DNA of 64,000 nt. Source: Marinobacter salexigens. Its GTDB lineage: Bacteria > Pseudomonadota > Gammaproteobacteria > Pseudomonadales > Oleiphilaceae. Below the pieces are notes generated by a model. It worked only from the letters and a program-made list of their open reading frames with translations. It was not told the origin of the DNA and did no database searches. The stretch spans positions 248,001-312,000 of the forward strand of contig NZ_NIHC01000004.1 in NCBI RefSeq assembly GCF_002806945.1. The letters are read 5' to 3'. Positions within the stretch are counted from its first letter, which is position 1. Every line of letters starts with the position of its first letter. Shown piece after piece: positions 34,903 through 44,352 of the stretch. The position numbers and the translations under genes were made by a program.

Positions 34903-36291
34903 TTGATCAGGATTTACAATACGCTCACCCAGCAAAAAGAAGCCTTTACGCCTATCGAGCCTGGGAAGGTTCGTATGTACGTGTGCGGGATGACGGTTTA
35001 TGACTACTGCCACCTGGGTCATGCCCGGGTGCTGGTGGCGTTTGATGTGATCACCCGTTACATGCGAAGCCGTGGCTACGATGTAACCTATGTTCGCAAC
35101 ATCACCGATATTGACGACAAGATTCTTCGCAGAGCAGAAGAAAACGGCGAGCCGTTTACCGAACTGACCGAGCGCATGATTGCGGCGATGCATGAGGATG
35201 AGGCGCGCCTTGGCGTGCTGTCACCCAGCGAAGAGCCAAGGGCTACGGATTATATTGCTGAGATCATTTCCATGATCAATACGCTGATTGAGTCCGACCA
35301 TGCCTATGCCGCCGACAATGGCGATGTTTATTTTTCTGTAGCGTCATTCAAGGACTACGGGAAGCTCAGCAAGAAAAAACTCGAAGACCTGCTGGCGGGT
35401 GCACGTATTGATGTGCAGGAAGCCAAGCGCAGCCCGGCAGACTTTGCGCTATGGAAATCAGCCGGCGAAGGCGAGGTTAGTTGGCCCTCGCCTTGGGGTA
35501 ATGGGCGCCCGGGTTGGCATATTGAGTGCTCCGCCATGTCTACCCATTGTCTGGGTAACACCTTCGATATTCATGGTGGCGGGCCGGACTTGCTGTTCCC
35601 TCACCATGAAAACGAAATTGCCCAGTCTGAGTGCGCTACCGGACACACCTTCGTAAACACCTGGATGCATGCGGGAGCTATCCGCGTAAACAAGGAAAAA
35701 ATGTCCAAGTCCTTGGGCAACTTTTTCACGATTCGGGAGATACTGGAGACGTATCCGCCAGAAGTGGTGCGTTTTTTCCTGGTGTCCAGTCACTACCGCA
35801 GCCAGGTTGATTACTCTGAGGACAATCTTGCTGAAGCGGGTCGTTCTCTGGCCCGGTTATACCATGCACTGCGTGGTATAGAGCCCATGAGCTCAACCGA
35901 TGTGCCTGAAACTGAACAGGATCAGCGTTTCGTTGAGTTGATGAACGACGACTTCAATTGCCCTGGTGCAATATCGGTATTGCATGCGCTGGCTAATGAT
36001 ATAAATCAACATCGTCGCGAGGGCCGTGAAGACGAAGCAAGGAAAGCGGCAACTGTGATGATCAGACTTGGCGATGTTCTAGGGATCTTGCAGCAGAACC
36101 CGGATGCTTTTTTCCAGGCTGATTCCGGCGGAGAACTGACAGCAGAGGGTATTGAGGCAAAAATCCAGGCTCGTGCTGATGCCCGCAAAGCCAAGGATTT
36201 TGCCGGTGCCGACCGCATTCGTGACGAACTGGCAGAGCAGGGTATTATTCTGGACGATTCCCGCGAGGGAACAAGTTGGCGGCGTAGTTAA
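34903..36291 (+). CDS. cysS: Cysteinyl-tRNA synthetase
   Basis: Class I synthetase charging tRNA-Cys, 462 residues. The first zinc ligand and the HIGH motif lie in MYVCGMTVYDYCHLGHARV; CSAMSTHCLG and HHENEIAQSE contribute further zinc ligands; KMSKSLGN is the KMSKS loop. The start is a TTG at 34903 with GGGAG seven bases upstream; the next in-frame ATG lies inside the conserved core. Confidence 0.96.
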   Translation: MIRIYNTLTQQKEAFTPIEPGKVRMYVCGMTVYDYCHLGHARVLVAFDVITRYMRSRGYDVTYVRNITDIDDKILRRAEENGEPFTELTERMIAAMHEDEARLGVLSPSEEPRATDYIAEIISMINTLIESDHAYAADNGDVYFSVASFKDYGKLSKKKLEDLLAGARIDVQEAKRSPADFALWKSAGEGEVSWPSPWGNGRPGWHIECSAMSTHCLGNTFDIHGGGPDLLFPHHENEIAQSECATGHTFVNTWMHAGAIRVNKEKMSKSLGNFFTIREILETYPPEVVRFFLVSSHYRSQVDYSEDNLAEAGRSLARLYHALRGIEPMSSTDVPETEQDQRFVELMNDDFNCPGAISVLHALANDINQHRREGREDEARKAATVMIRLGDVLGILQQNPDAFFQADSGGELTAEGIEAKIQARADARKAKDFAGADRIRDELAEQGIILDDSREGTSWRRS

Positions 36292-36324
36292 CGCTGATAC
36301 CAAGGTCGCGTTGTACCCGGGGAA

Positions 36325-36353
36325 ATGACCTTGTAAGGAACTTCCCGTATAAT
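36325..36353 (+). promoter_or_regulatory. Candidate promoter of glcB
   Basis: ATGACC and a perfect TATAAT (36348-36353) are 17 bases apart, ending 74 bases before the glcB start. Confidence 0.5.
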
Positions 36354-36427
36354 GCGCCCTTCGATTTTTCGAGCCCGGCTGCTCAACGGCTGTCGGGACA
36401 GGGCTAACCCACTGAGGCTAATTAACG

Positions 36428-38608
36428 ATGACAGATCGCGTACAACTCGGCGGCATTCAGGTCGCAAAGAACTTGTATGACTTCGTAACTAACGAAGCAA
36501 TTCCGGGCACTGGGCTGGATGCAGATAAATTCTGGGCGGAGTTTGACAAGATCGTAAACGATCTGGCGCCGAGAAATCGTGAGCTGCTGGCCAAGCGCGG
36601 TGCCATCCAGGAGAAGCTGAATAGCTGGAATAGCGAGCACAAGGGCCAAAAGCTCGACATGGCTGCTTACAAAAGCTTTTTGAAAGAAATTGGCTACCTG
36701 GTAGAAGAGCCTGCAGATTTTCGCATCTCTACTGCTAACGTTGACCCTGAAGTGGCAACCATGGCTGGCCCGCAGTTGGTAGTGCCAATCATGAATGCCC
36801 GCTTTGCACTGAACGCTGCAAACGCACGCTGGGGCAGCCTCTATGATGCCCTCTATGGTACCGACGCTATTTCTGAAGAGAATGGTGCTGAAAAAGGTCG
36901 CGGGTACAACCCGGTTCGTGGTGCCAAGGTTATTGAGTTTGCACGTAACCTGCTGGACAGCTCAGCACCCTTGGCGGCAGGCAGCCATAAAGATGCAGCT
37001 CTTTACCAGGTTGCTGACGGCAAGCTTGTGGTCAAACTGCAAAATGGCGAAACAACCGGCCTTAATGACGAATCCGGTTTTGTGGGATACACGGGCGCAG
37101 CTGATGCACCTACCGGCATTCTGCTGGTTAAGAATGGAATGCACTTCGAAATCCAGATTGATGCCGGCCACCCGATTGGCAAGGACGACGGAGCTCACGT
37201 TAAAGACGTACTGATGGAGTCTGCACTGACCACCATCATGGACTGCGAAGACTCTGTTGCTGCTGTAGATGCGGATGATAAAACTCTGGCATACAGCAAC
37301 TGGCTCGGCCTGATGAAGGGCGATCTTGAAGAGACCTTTGAAAAAGGCGGCGAGCGCCTGACCCGTAAGATGAACCCGGATCGCGAATACACCGCAGCCG
37401 ACGGTAGCCAGATCAAACTGAAAGGCCGCAGCCTGATGTTTGTTCGTAACGTTGGCCACCTGATGACCAACCCGGCTATTCTGCTAAAAGATGGCAGTGA
37501 AGTGCCTGAGGGGTTGATGGACGGCATTCTTACCTCCCTGATCGCCATTCATGATCTGAAAGGTGAGGGCAAGTTCCAGAATACCGCAACTGGCTCTGTG
37601 TACATTGTTAAGCCAAAGATGCACGGCCCTGAAGAAGTTGCGTTTACCAACGAATTCTTTGGTCGTGTCGAAGATACGCTTGGTCTGCCGCGTTTCACTC
37701 TGAAAGTCGGCATTATGGACGAAGAGCGTCGCACCACCGTTAACCTGAAGGCTTGTATCCACGCAGCCAAAGAGCGTGCCGTGTTCATCAACACCGGCTT
37801 CCTGGATCGCACCGGTGATGAAATGCACACTTCTATGGAGCTTGGTCCGTTCATCCGCAAGGGTGAAATGAAGCAGGCAGCATGGATTGGCGCATACGAA
37901 CAGTGGAACGTAGATGTAGGTCTGGAAACAGGCTTCCGTGGCGTTGCACAGATTGGTAAGGGAATGTGGGCAATGCCAGACCTGATGGCGGCTATGCTTG
38001 AGCAAAAGATTGGTCACCCGAAATCTGGTGCCAACACTGCTTGGGTTCCTTCGCCAACAGCTGCGACTCTGCACGCGACTCACTACCACCAGGTGTCTGT
38101 TGCTGATGTTCAGAAAGAGCTGGAAAGCCGCGCTCGCGCAAGCTTGGACGACATTCTCACTGTGCCAGTAATGGAAGACCCTTCCAAGCTGACAGCCGAA
38201 GATATCCAGCAGGAGTTGGACAACAACGCTCAGGGTATTCTGGGTTATGTTGTGCGCTGGATTGATAGTGGTGTGGGTTGCTCCAAGGTTCCCGACATCA
38301 ACGATATAGGTCTGATGGAAGACCGCGCGACTCTGCGTATTTCATCCCAGCATCTGGCTAACTGGCTGTACCACGGCATTTGCACCGACGCGCAGGTTGA
38401 AGAAACCATGAAGCGTATGGCGCAGGTTGTGGACAGTCAGAATGCCAATGACCCAAGTTACCGCCCTATGGCGCCAAACTTTGCCGACAGCATTGCGTTC
38501 CAGGCCGCTATGGATCTGGTTCTCAAGGGTCGCGAACAGCCAAGTGGTTACACTGAGCCACTGCTGCACGCATACCGCCTCAAGGCAAAAGAAAAGTTCG
38601 GCCAGTAA
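36428..38608 (+). CDS. glcB: Malate synthase G
   Basis: Condenses glyoxylate and acetyl-CoA to malate; 726 residues, the length of the monomeric G isoform. Typical blocks include [23 protein letters not shown] (here in pieces: [11 protein letters not shown] and [20 protein letters not shown]), [12 protein letters not shown], the [17 protein letters not shown] region and [19 protein letters not shown]. It has its own probable promoter and a strong terminator, so it is a single-gene unit serving acetate or fatty acid growth via the glyoxylate shunt. Confidence 0.96.
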   Translation: MTDRVQLGGIQVAKNLYDFVTNEAIPGTGLDADKFWAEFDKIVNDLAPRNRELLAKRGAIQEKLNSWNSEHKGQKLDMAAYKSFLKEIGYLVEEPADFRISTANVDPEVATMAGPQLVVPIMNARFALNAANARWGSLYDALYGTDAISEENGAEKGRGYNPVRGAKVIEFARNLLDSSAPLAAGSHKDAALYQVADGKLVVKLQNGETTGLNDESGFVGYTGAADAPTGILLVKNGMHFEIQIDAGHPIGKDDGAHVKDVLMESALTTIMDCEDSVAAVDADDKTLAYSNWLGLMKGDLEETFEKGGERLTRKMNPDREYTAADGSQIKLKGRSLMFVRNVGHLMTNPAILLKDGSEVPEGLMDGILTSLIAIHDLKGEGKFQNTATGSVYIVKPKMHGPEEVAFTNEFFGRVEDTLGLPRFTLKVGIMDEERRTTVNLKACIHAAKERAVFINTGFLDRTGDEMHTSMELGPFIRKGEMKQAAWIGAYEQWNVDVGLETGFRGVAQIGKGMWAMPDLMAAMLEQKIGHPKSGANTAWVPSPTAATLHATHYHQVSVADVQKELESRARASLDDILTVPVMEDPSKLTAEDIQQELDNNAQGILGYVVRWIDSGVGCSKVPDINDIGLMEDRATLRISSQHLANWLYHGICTDAQVEETMKRMAQVVDSQNANDPSYRPMAPNFADSIAFQAAMDLVLKGREQPSGYTEPLLHAYRLKAKEKFGQ

Positions 38609-38621
38609 TATCGGCTGATAC

Positions 38622-38649
38622 AAAAAAACCCGCTTCGGCGGGTTTTTTT
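38622..38649. terminator. Bidirectional terminator between glcB and folD
   Basis: A-tract, ACCCGC-TTCG-GCGGGT stem with a stable TTCG tetraloop, then T-tract: twelve-base perfect arms usable from both sides. Confidence 0.93.
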
Positions 38650-38692
38650 GTGCTTACTCTGATGTTCCGGCCTAATCTGGCGCGCAGCGCCG

Positions 38693-39550
38693 CTAGTCTT
38701 TACGCAGTTCGTTTGCGGAGTACAGAGTGTTTTGCAGGAGTGTCGCAATGGTCATGGGTCCAACGCCACCTGGTACCGGAGTGATATAGGCTGCGCGGGC
38801 GGAGGCAGTTTCAAAGTCCACGTCACCCTGCAATTTTCCGTTCTCCATGCGATTGATGCCAACATCAATTACCGTTGCACCGGGTTTTACCCACTCGCCT
38901 TTGATCAGGCCGGGTTTGCCTACAGCGGCAATGAGAATGTCGGCGTCACGAACATATCTTTCCAGGTCGGGCGTGAAACGGTGGCATACAGTTGTCGTAG
39001 CGCCTTTAAGCAGTAATTCCATGGTCATGGGGCGCCCTACAATGTTGGATGCGCCCACAATCACCGCGTGCTGCCCTTTATAGGGGGTGTTAATGCTATC
39101 CAGCAGGGTAATCACACCAGCAGGCGTGCAGGGCCGCAGCGCAGGCTTGCGCTGTACCAGGCGCCCTATGTTGTAGGGGTGGAAGCCGTCCACATCTTTG
39201 TCAGGGCGGATCTTCAGCAGAATCGGGTCTGCATCCAGGTGGCTAGGCAGAGGTAGCTGTACCAATATCCCGTCAACTAAAGGGTTTTCGTTCAGTTCGT
39301 CAACCAAGGCTTCCAGAGCTTGCTGGGTGGTGTCTGTAGGCAAGTCATAGGAGAGGGAGATAATGCCGGCGGCATCACAGGCTTTTCGCTTGTTGCCCAC
39401 ATACACTTCAGAGGCTGGGTCGTTACCCACCAGAACCACAGCCAGGCCCGGAGCCCGTAGGCCATTCCGGATGCGGGTCTCTACGCCGGCAGCGACTTCT
39501 TGTCTAACCGCGGCGGCAATTTCTTTTCCATTAATCAGTTTGGCGCTCAT
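38693..39550 (-). CDS. folD: Methylenetetrahydrofolate dehydrogenase/cyclohydrolase
   Basis: Bifunctional enzyme interconverting 5,10-methylene-, methenyl- and 10-formyl-THF with NADP+. The 285 residues include the catalytic [14 protein letters not shown] motif, [13 protein letters not shown], and [16 protein letters not shown] of the cofactor domain, ending in [18 protein letters not shown]. Single gene converging on glcB. Confidence 0.96.
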   Translation of the reverse strand: MSAKLINGKEIAAAVRQEVAAGVETRIRNGLRAPGLAVVLVGNDPASEVYVGNKRKACDAAGIISLSYDLPTDTTQQALEALVDELNENPLVDGILVQLPLPSHLDADPILLKIRPDKDVDGFHPYNIGRLVQRKPALRPCTPAGVITLLDSINTPYKGQHAVIVGASNIVGRPMTMELLLKGATTTVCHRFTPDLERYVRDADILIAAVGKPGLIKGEWVKPGATVIDVGINRMENGKLQGDVDFETASARAAYITPVPGGVGPMTIATLLQNTLYSANELRKD

Positions 39551-39707
39551 GTTTCGTCTTGTCGGTTGGCTTTTGCAAATAAAAGGGGCAGTATTGTCGC
39601 ACGCTTGTCGCCTAACTCCAATTAGGAGGGTGCTGCGCTTTGTCGCAGTAAGCAGGGGATGCGCAGTGTCAAAATTACTGATTTAAGAGAGAATTTGATT
39701 TTCCTTG

Positions 39708-39736
39708 TTGACGAAGCGATTTTGCGACGGTAATAT
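39708..39736 (+). promoter_or_regulatory. Promoter of the tRNA cluster
   Basis: TTGACG (39708-39713) and TAATAT (39731-39736) are exactly 17 bases apart, followed directly by GCGCGCC. Such a GC-rich discriminator is typical of growth-rate and ppGpp-controlled stable RNA promoters. The first tRNA begins 41 bases later. Confidence 0.72.
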
Positions 39737-39776
39737 GCGCGCCAACTTTGCTGAAGCACGAATTGATCAGTTTAAA

Positions 39777-39853
39777 CGGGGTATAGCGCAGTCTGGTAGC
39801 GCGCCTGCTTTGGGAGCAGGATGTCGGGAGTTCGAATCTCTCTACCCCGACCA
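39777..39853 (+). tRNA. tRNA-Pro (anticodon TGG)
   Basis: 77 bases with acceptor pairing CGGGGTA/TACCCCG, anticodon stem CCTGC/GCAGG enclosing TTTGGGA, T-loop TTCGAAT, and encoded CCA. First of four tandem tRNA genes. Confidence 0.96.
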
Positions 39854-39886
39854 CTTTTCTGAATGTTCAGCTAGGCCAGGGGTCAA

Positions 39887-39963
39887 GCGCCCGTAGCTCA
39901 GCTGGATAGAGCATCGGCCTTCTAAGCCGAGGGTCGCAGGTTCGAGTCCTGCCGGGCGCGCCA
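39887..39963 (+). tRNA. tRNA-Arg (anticodon TCT)
   Basis: 77 bases; acceptor GCGCCCG/CGGGCGC, anticodon loop TTCTAAG, T-loop TTCGAGT, encoded CCA. Confidence 0.96.
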
Positions 39964-40088
39964 TTCAGGTCGTCGGCTTGAGCGGAAACGAACTGCTTCT
40001 TGCAGCAAAGTGTTGGGTGCAAACGCCCGGAAGTGATGTAGTAGCTTAGTTATGTTATCGAATATGCTGAAAGGCATGTCCTGATGTG

Positions 40089-40164
40089 GTGGACGTAGCT
40101 CAGTTGGTAGAGCTCAGGATTGTGACTCCTGCGGTCGAGGGTTCGATCCCCTTCGTCCACCCCA
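40089..40164 (+). tRNA. tRNA-His (anticodon GTG)
   Basis: Acceptor GTGGACG/CGTCCAC, anticodon loop TTGTGAC, T-loop TTCGATC, discriminator C and encoded CCA. The base before the gene (40088) is G and can pair with the discriminator C, giving the extra G-1 required for histidine identity. Confidence 0.96.
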
Positions 40165-40271
40165 CTTTTCCATGAAGTGTTTCCGTTATACTAAGCCTCC
40201 CTTTTCCGCATTTGAGTTTCAGGCTCGCTGGTTTTGAGGTTAAGTAAAGCGGGATAAGTATTTTAAAGTTT

Positions 40272-40356
40272 CGGGTTGTGGCGAAATTGGTAGACGCGCC
40301 AGATTTAGGTTCTGGTTCCGAGAGGAGTGGGAGTTCGATTCTCCCCAACCCGACCA
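40272..40356 (+). tRNA. tRNA-Leu (anticodon TAG)
   Basis: 85 bases with a long variable arm; acceptor CGGGTTG/CAACCCG, anticodon loop TTTAGGT, T-loop TTCGATT, encoded CCA. Last tRNA before a terminator. Confidence 0.95.
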
Positions 40357-40363
40357 ATTTTTT

Positions 40364-40398
40364 AAAAAGCTCTTAGGTGGCACCTTAGAGCTTTTTTT
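40364..40398 (+). terminator. Terminator of the tRNA cluster
   Basis: Sixteen-base arms with one mismatch (AAAAAGCTCT-T-AGGTG against its complement) and a trailing T-tract, 8 bases after tRNA-Leu. The remaining 280 bases up to tig hold no recognisable gene; they contain a GC-rich imperfect inverted repeat near 40601-40621. Confidence 0.9.
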
Positions 40399-40678
40399 GT
40401 ATTCGATTCGCCAGAGATTATCCTGGGTGTTGTGCCAAAAATTCCGAATCTTCATTTGCCCCCCCCTTTGTTTTTCAGATTTCGCCCCAAACTCCCGGTT
40501 ACAAGCGCTGAAGACATCACGTTCTATGAAACTACCCGTTGCAGATGATTCTCTCGCCGGGGCAAACCGTGATAAACTATCTGCTTTTAATTTTGGGTCC
40601 TTTCCGGGGAGTTTCCCGGGAATCGACTTTTAGTCATAATTTCATTCACATACTGAACCTGAATTTTGAGGATCTTCC

Positions 40679-41983
40679 ATGCAAGTGTCTGTAGAAACGA
40701 CCTCCAACATCGAGCGTCGCATGACGATTGGTGTGCCCGCCCAGGAAATTGAACAGGCGGTTCAGAAACGCCTGCAAGAAACAGCACGTACAGTGCGTTT
40801 GAACGGTTTCCGCCCAGGTAAGGTGCCCATGAGCGTGGTCAAGCGTCGTTTCGGTGACAGCGTTCGCCAGGAAATTGTTGGCGAAATCATGCGCGATAAC
40901 TACATCAAGGCACTGCAGGAGCAGGATATCAACCCCGCAGGCTGGCCAAAGCTTGAGCCGAAGACAATGAAAGAGGGCGAAGATCTCGAATTTGTCGCCA
41001 TTTTTGAAGTTCTGCCAGAAATTGAGCTGGGCGACCTGAGCAAGGTTTCCATCGAAAAACTGACGTCTGAGGTCACCGACAAGGATATCGATACCATGAT
41101 CGATAACCTGCGTCGTCAGCAGGCAACCATGAAGTCAGTCAAGCGTAAGTCCAAGAATAAGGACGTGCTGACCATCGATTTCAAGGGATTTGTTGACGGT
41201 GAAGAGTTTGAAGGCGGAGCTGCAGAAGGCCACAAGTTGACCTTGGGTTCCGATCAGATGATTCCGGGCTTCGAAAAAGCTATCGTTGGCGGTAAGGCTG
41301 GTGAAGAGCTGGAAATCGAAGTGACCTTCCCTGAGGATTACCACAACGAAGACCTCAAAGGTAAGCCAGCGAAGTTTGAAATCAAGATTCATGAGGTTGA
41401 AGAGCCTCAGTTGCCCGAGCTGAATGCCGAGTTCTTTACCAAATTCGGTATTGAGGCGGAAGATGAAGCCGCATTCCGTGAAGAAGTGAAAAAGAACATG
41501 GAGCGCGAGCTGAAGCAGGCGGTGTCTAACAAGGTCAAGAATGATGTTGTAGATGGCCTTCTTGAATCAACCGAGTTTGAAATCCCGGCCGCACTGGCAG
41601 ATCAGGAAATTGATCGCCTGCGTCAGGATGCAGTCCAGCGTTTTGGTGGACAAGTTGATTTTCAGCAGCTACCCAAGGAGATTTTCCAGGAGCAGGCTGA
41701 GCGTCGCGTGAAGACCGGCTTGCTGTTCCAGGAAGTTGTAAAGGCGAACGACCTGAAAGTCGATGCGGCTATGGTTGACGAAAAGATCCAGGAGATCGCG
41801 TCAACGTATGAACAACCAGATGAGGTTATTGCGCACTTCAACGGTAACCCGGAGCAGAAGAGTCAGATTGAATCTTCGGTTCTGGAAGACCAGGTTGTTG
41901 ATTATGTTCTCACTCAGGCCAAGGTCAAAGAGAAGAAGGTCAAGTACGAAGAAGCCATTCAGGCAGGGCAGCCTCAGCGCTGA
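40679..41983 (+). CDS. tig: Trigger factor
   Basis: Ribosome-associated chaperone and prolyl isomerase, 434 residues. The N-terminal ribosome-binding signature is the GFRPGKVPMSVVKRRFG segment (residues about 44-60); the FKBP-type domain spans about 160-245 (FKGFVDGEEFEGGAAEG, MIPGFEKAIVG), followed by the helical C-terminal arms. It heads the tig-clpP-clpX-lon block. Confidence 0.97.
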   Translation: MQVSVETTSNIERRMTIGVPAQEIEQAVQKRLQETARTVRLNGFRPGKVPMSVVKRRFGDSVRQEIVGEIMRDNYIKALQEQDINPAGWPKLEPKTMKEGEDLEFVAIFEVLPEIELGDLSKVSIEKLTSEVTDKDIDTMIDNLRRQQATMKSVKRKSKNKDVLTIDFKGFVDGEEFEGGAAEGHKLTLGSDQMIPGFEKAIVGGKAGEELEIEVTFPEDYHNEDLKGKPAKFEIKIHEVEEPQLPELNAEFFTKFGIEAEDEAAFREEVKKNMERELKQAVSNKVKNDVVDGLLESTEFEIPAALADQEIDRLRQDAVQRFGGQVDFQQLPKEIFQEQAERRVKTGLLFQEVVKANDLKVDAAMVDEKIQEIASTYEQPDEVIAHFNGNPEQKSQIESSVLEDQVVDYVLTQAKVKEKKVKYEEAIQAGQPQR

Positions 41984-42046
41984 TATTGGCGGCGTGGCAG
42001 CACCAGAGACAGGTGTTTTTGCTCCCCGCCCGCCGAATAGAGTGAG

Positions 42047-42069
42047 CAGCCGGCATGTCCGGCTGTTTT
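42047..42069 (+). terminator. Terminator or attenuator between tig and clpP
   Basis: CAGCCGG-CATGT-CCGGCTG stem-loop followed by TTTT, 64 bases after the tig stop. The short T-tract suggests partial read-through into clpP. Confidence 0.6.
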
Positions 42070-42169
42070 CATCTAGGCTTGAGGCTGGCAAAGTAACAGA
42101 TGCATCAAAACAGTAGATGCTGTGGTTTGAAACCACGCCCCATTTTTCCATAAGGAGTTCAGGCGCATC

Positions 42170-42805
42170 ATGACGCAGAAACCAATCGATAGTCTCGCAA
42201 TGGATGCCAGGTCAGCCTTGGTACCGATGGTTATCGAGCAGACCGCCCGTGGGGAGCGCTCGTTCGACATTTATTCCCGTTTGCTCAAGGAGCGGGTGAT
42301 CTTCATGGTCGGGCAAGTGGAAGATCACATGGCAAACCTGATCGTGGCGCAACTTCTGTTCCTGGAGTCTGAAAACCCGGACAAAGATATTCACCTGTAT
42401 ATCAACAGCCCCGGTGGATCGGTAACCGCAGGTATGTCTATTTACGACACCATGCAGTTTATCAAGCCCGACGTGTCAACCCTGTGCGTAGGCCAGGCGG
42501 CCAGTATGGGCGCCTTCCTGCTGGCAGGCGGAGCCGAAGGCAAGCGAGCTTGCCTGCCTAACTCGCGAGTCATGATTCATCAGCCCCTGGGTGGATATCA
42601 GGGTCAGGCAACGGATATCGAGATACACACCCGGGAAATTCTAAAAATCCGGAACACGCTGAATTCCATACTGGCTCACCACACTGGCCAGGATCTGGAA
42701 ACCATCGCCCGTGATACAGATCGCGATTATTTTATGGACCCGACCCAGGCCAAAGAGTATGGGTTGATTGACTCCATACTTGATAAGCGTGTGTCGAATA
42801 AATAA
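42170..42805 (+). CDS. clpP: ATP-dependent Clp protease proteolytic subunit
   Basis: Serine peptidase of 211 residues that forms the barrel of ClpXP/ClpAP. The active-site Ser is in [11 protein letters not shown], the His in [16 protein letters not shown], and the Asp follows in the usual spacing ([15 protein letters not shown]). An AAGGAG ribosome binding site precedes the ATG. Confidence 0.97.
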   Translation: MTQKPIDSLAMDARSALVPMVIEQTARGERSFDIYSRLLKERVIFMVGQVEDHMANLIVAQLLFLESENPDKDIHLYINSPGGSVTAGMSIYDTMQFIKPDVSTLCVGQAASMGAFLLAGGAEGKRACLPNSRVMIHQPLGGYQGQATDIEIHTREILKIRNTLNSILAHHTGQDLETIARDTDRDYFMDPTQAKEYGLIDSILDKRVSNK

Positions 42806-42883
42806 TACTGGCAGTAATTGCATCACCCCTGGCCGGCCTCAACTTGACTGAGGCGCCGGCAAAACGAGATCAGAGGTATTTCA

Positions 42884-44167
42884 ATGGCAGATGAAAGGAA
42901 CGGCAGAGGCGACGATAACGGCAAGTTGCTCTACTGCTCGTTTTGTGGAAAGAGCCAGCATGAAGTCCGTAAGCTCATTGCAGGGCCTTCGGTGTTCATC
43001 TGCGACGAGTGTGTCGACCTGTGCAACGATATTATCCGTGAAGAGATTCAGGAAAATGCACAGGAGGAGACGAGTGATCGTCTTCCGACACCCGCCGAAA
43101 TCCGCAATACGCTTGATGAATATGTCATTGGTCAGGATCGCGCCAAGGTTGTGCTCGCAGTAGCCGTTTATAACCACTACAAACGCCTTCGTTATGGTGA
43201 AGGTAAGGGCGATGTTGAGCTTGGCAAAAGTAACATTTTGCTGATTGGTCCAACGGGTAGCGGTAAAACGCTGCTTGCTGAAACTCTGGCACGCATGCTC
43301 AATGTTCCGTTTACCATTGCTGATGCCACAACGCTTACGGAAGCGGGCTATGTGGGTGAGGACGTTGAGAATATCATCCAGAAGTTGCTGCAGAAGTGCG
43401 ACTACGATGTCGACAAAGCCCAGCGCGGCATTGTTTACATTGATGAAATCGACAAGATTTCACGCAAGTCTGACAACCCCTCGATCACCCGGGACGTTTC
43501 AGGTGAGGGTGTTCAGCAAGCTCTGTTGAAGCTGATAGAGGGCACTGTAGCCTCTGTGCCGCCCCAAGGCGGACGCAAGCATCCGCAGCAGGAATTTCTG
43601 CAGGTGGATACCGGCAATATGCTGTTTATCTGTGGTGGTGCGTTTGCCGGGCTGGATAAAGTTATCCGTGACCGCACAGAAAAGAGCAGTATCGGTTTCT
43701 CGGCAGCAGTCGCAAGTCGGGAAGAGGACAAAAATACTGGTGACGTGATCAAGAATGTTGAGACAGAAGATTTGGTTAAATACGGCCTGATTCCCGAGTT
43801 TGTCGGGCGTCTGCCGGTTATAGCCACATTGACTGAGCTTGATGAAGATGCTCTTGTCCAGATTCTCACCGAGCCCAAAAACTCCCTGACCAAGCAGTAT
43901 CAGAAGCTGTTTGACATGGAAGGCGTGGAGCTGGACTTCAGGGACGACGCATTGCGTGCTGTTGCCGGAAAGGCTCTTGAGCGCAAAACCGGTGCTCGTG
44001 GACTTCGCTCCATTATGGAGGCTACGTTGCTGGATACCATGTACCAGATTCCTTCAGAGCACGAGATCTCCAAGGTGGTGATTGATGAAAGCGTAATCAA
44101 AGGCGATTCAGAACCGTTCAAGATTTACGCAAATAATGATCACGCGAAAGCCGTGCCTGATGACTGA
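42884..44167 (+). CDS. clpX: ClpX ATPase, unfoldase of ClpXP
   Basis: AAA+ unfoldase of 427 residues. The N-terminal zinc-binding domain has [11 protein letters not shown] and CDECVDLC; Walker A is GPTGSGKT, Walker B VYIDEIDK; the RKH-type and sensor regions and the IGF loop ([10 protein letters not shown]) that docks ClpP are present. It lies 78 bases after clpP, with an imperfect GC-rich hairpin between them. Confidence 0.97.
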   Translation: MADERNGRGDDNGKLLYCSFCGKSQHEVRKLIAGPSVFICDECVDLCNDIIREEIQENAQEETSDRLPTPAEIRNTLDEYVIGQDRAKVVLAVAVYNHYKRLRYGEGKGDVELGKSNILLIGPTGSGKTLLAETLARMLNVPFTIADATTLTEAGYVGEDVENIIQKLLQKCDYDVDKAQRGIVYIDEIDKISRKSDNPSITRDVSGEGVQQALLKLIEGTVASVPPQGGRKHPQQEFLQVDTGNMLFICGGAFAGLDKVIRDRTEKSSIGFSAAVASREEDKNTGDVIKNVETEDLVKYGLIPEFVGRLPVIATLTELDEDALVQILTEPKNSLTKQYQKLFDMEGVELDFRDDALRAVAGKALERKTGARGLRSIMEATLLDTMYQIPSEHEISKVVIDESVIKGDSEPFKIYANNDHAKAVPDD

Positions 44168-44209
44168 CCGGGCTCTCAAGGCAGAGTGATCAGGTATCCT
44201 GAAGAAATG

Positions 44210-44237
44210 AAAAAAGGGGCGGAAACGCCCCTTTTTT
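44210..44237 (+). terminator. Terminator of clpX
   Basis: AAAAAAGGGGCG-GAAA-CGCCCCTTTTTT, perfect 12-base arms and a GNRA tetraloop. Confidence 0.92.
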
Positions 44238-44285
44238 AATGGTTTGTATCAACAGGCTGTTGTGCCGTGTTGTTTGGTAAAAAGA

Positions 44286-44310
44286 TTGCAATTTCAGAGG
44301 TCGCCCCAAT
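44286..44310 (+). promoter_or_regulatory. Possible heat-shock (sigma-32) promoter of lon
   Basis: TTGCAA and CCCCAAT are 12 bases apart, resembling the CTTGAA/CCCCAT pattern of sigma-32 promoters, 42 bases before the lon start and downstream of the clpX terminator. Confidence 0.35.
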
Positions 44311-44352
44311 GAAGGGTGGTATGCTGAATGAAAAACCGTCAGAGGATTCCTT

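Noticed and set aside
39705..39896. Small open frame across tRNA-Pro
   Set aside because: It overlaps the tRNA and its promoter; no protein similarity.
39777..40356. tRNA cluster as an integration site for a mobile element
   Set aside because: All four tRNAs are intact, flanks are housekeeping genes, and no integrase or repeated tRNA 3' end is seen.
42832..42858. GC-rich hairpin between clpP and clpX as a terminator
   Set aside because: The stem is imperfect and lacks a T-tract; clpP and clpX are normally cotranscribed, so it is at most a processing or attenuation element.
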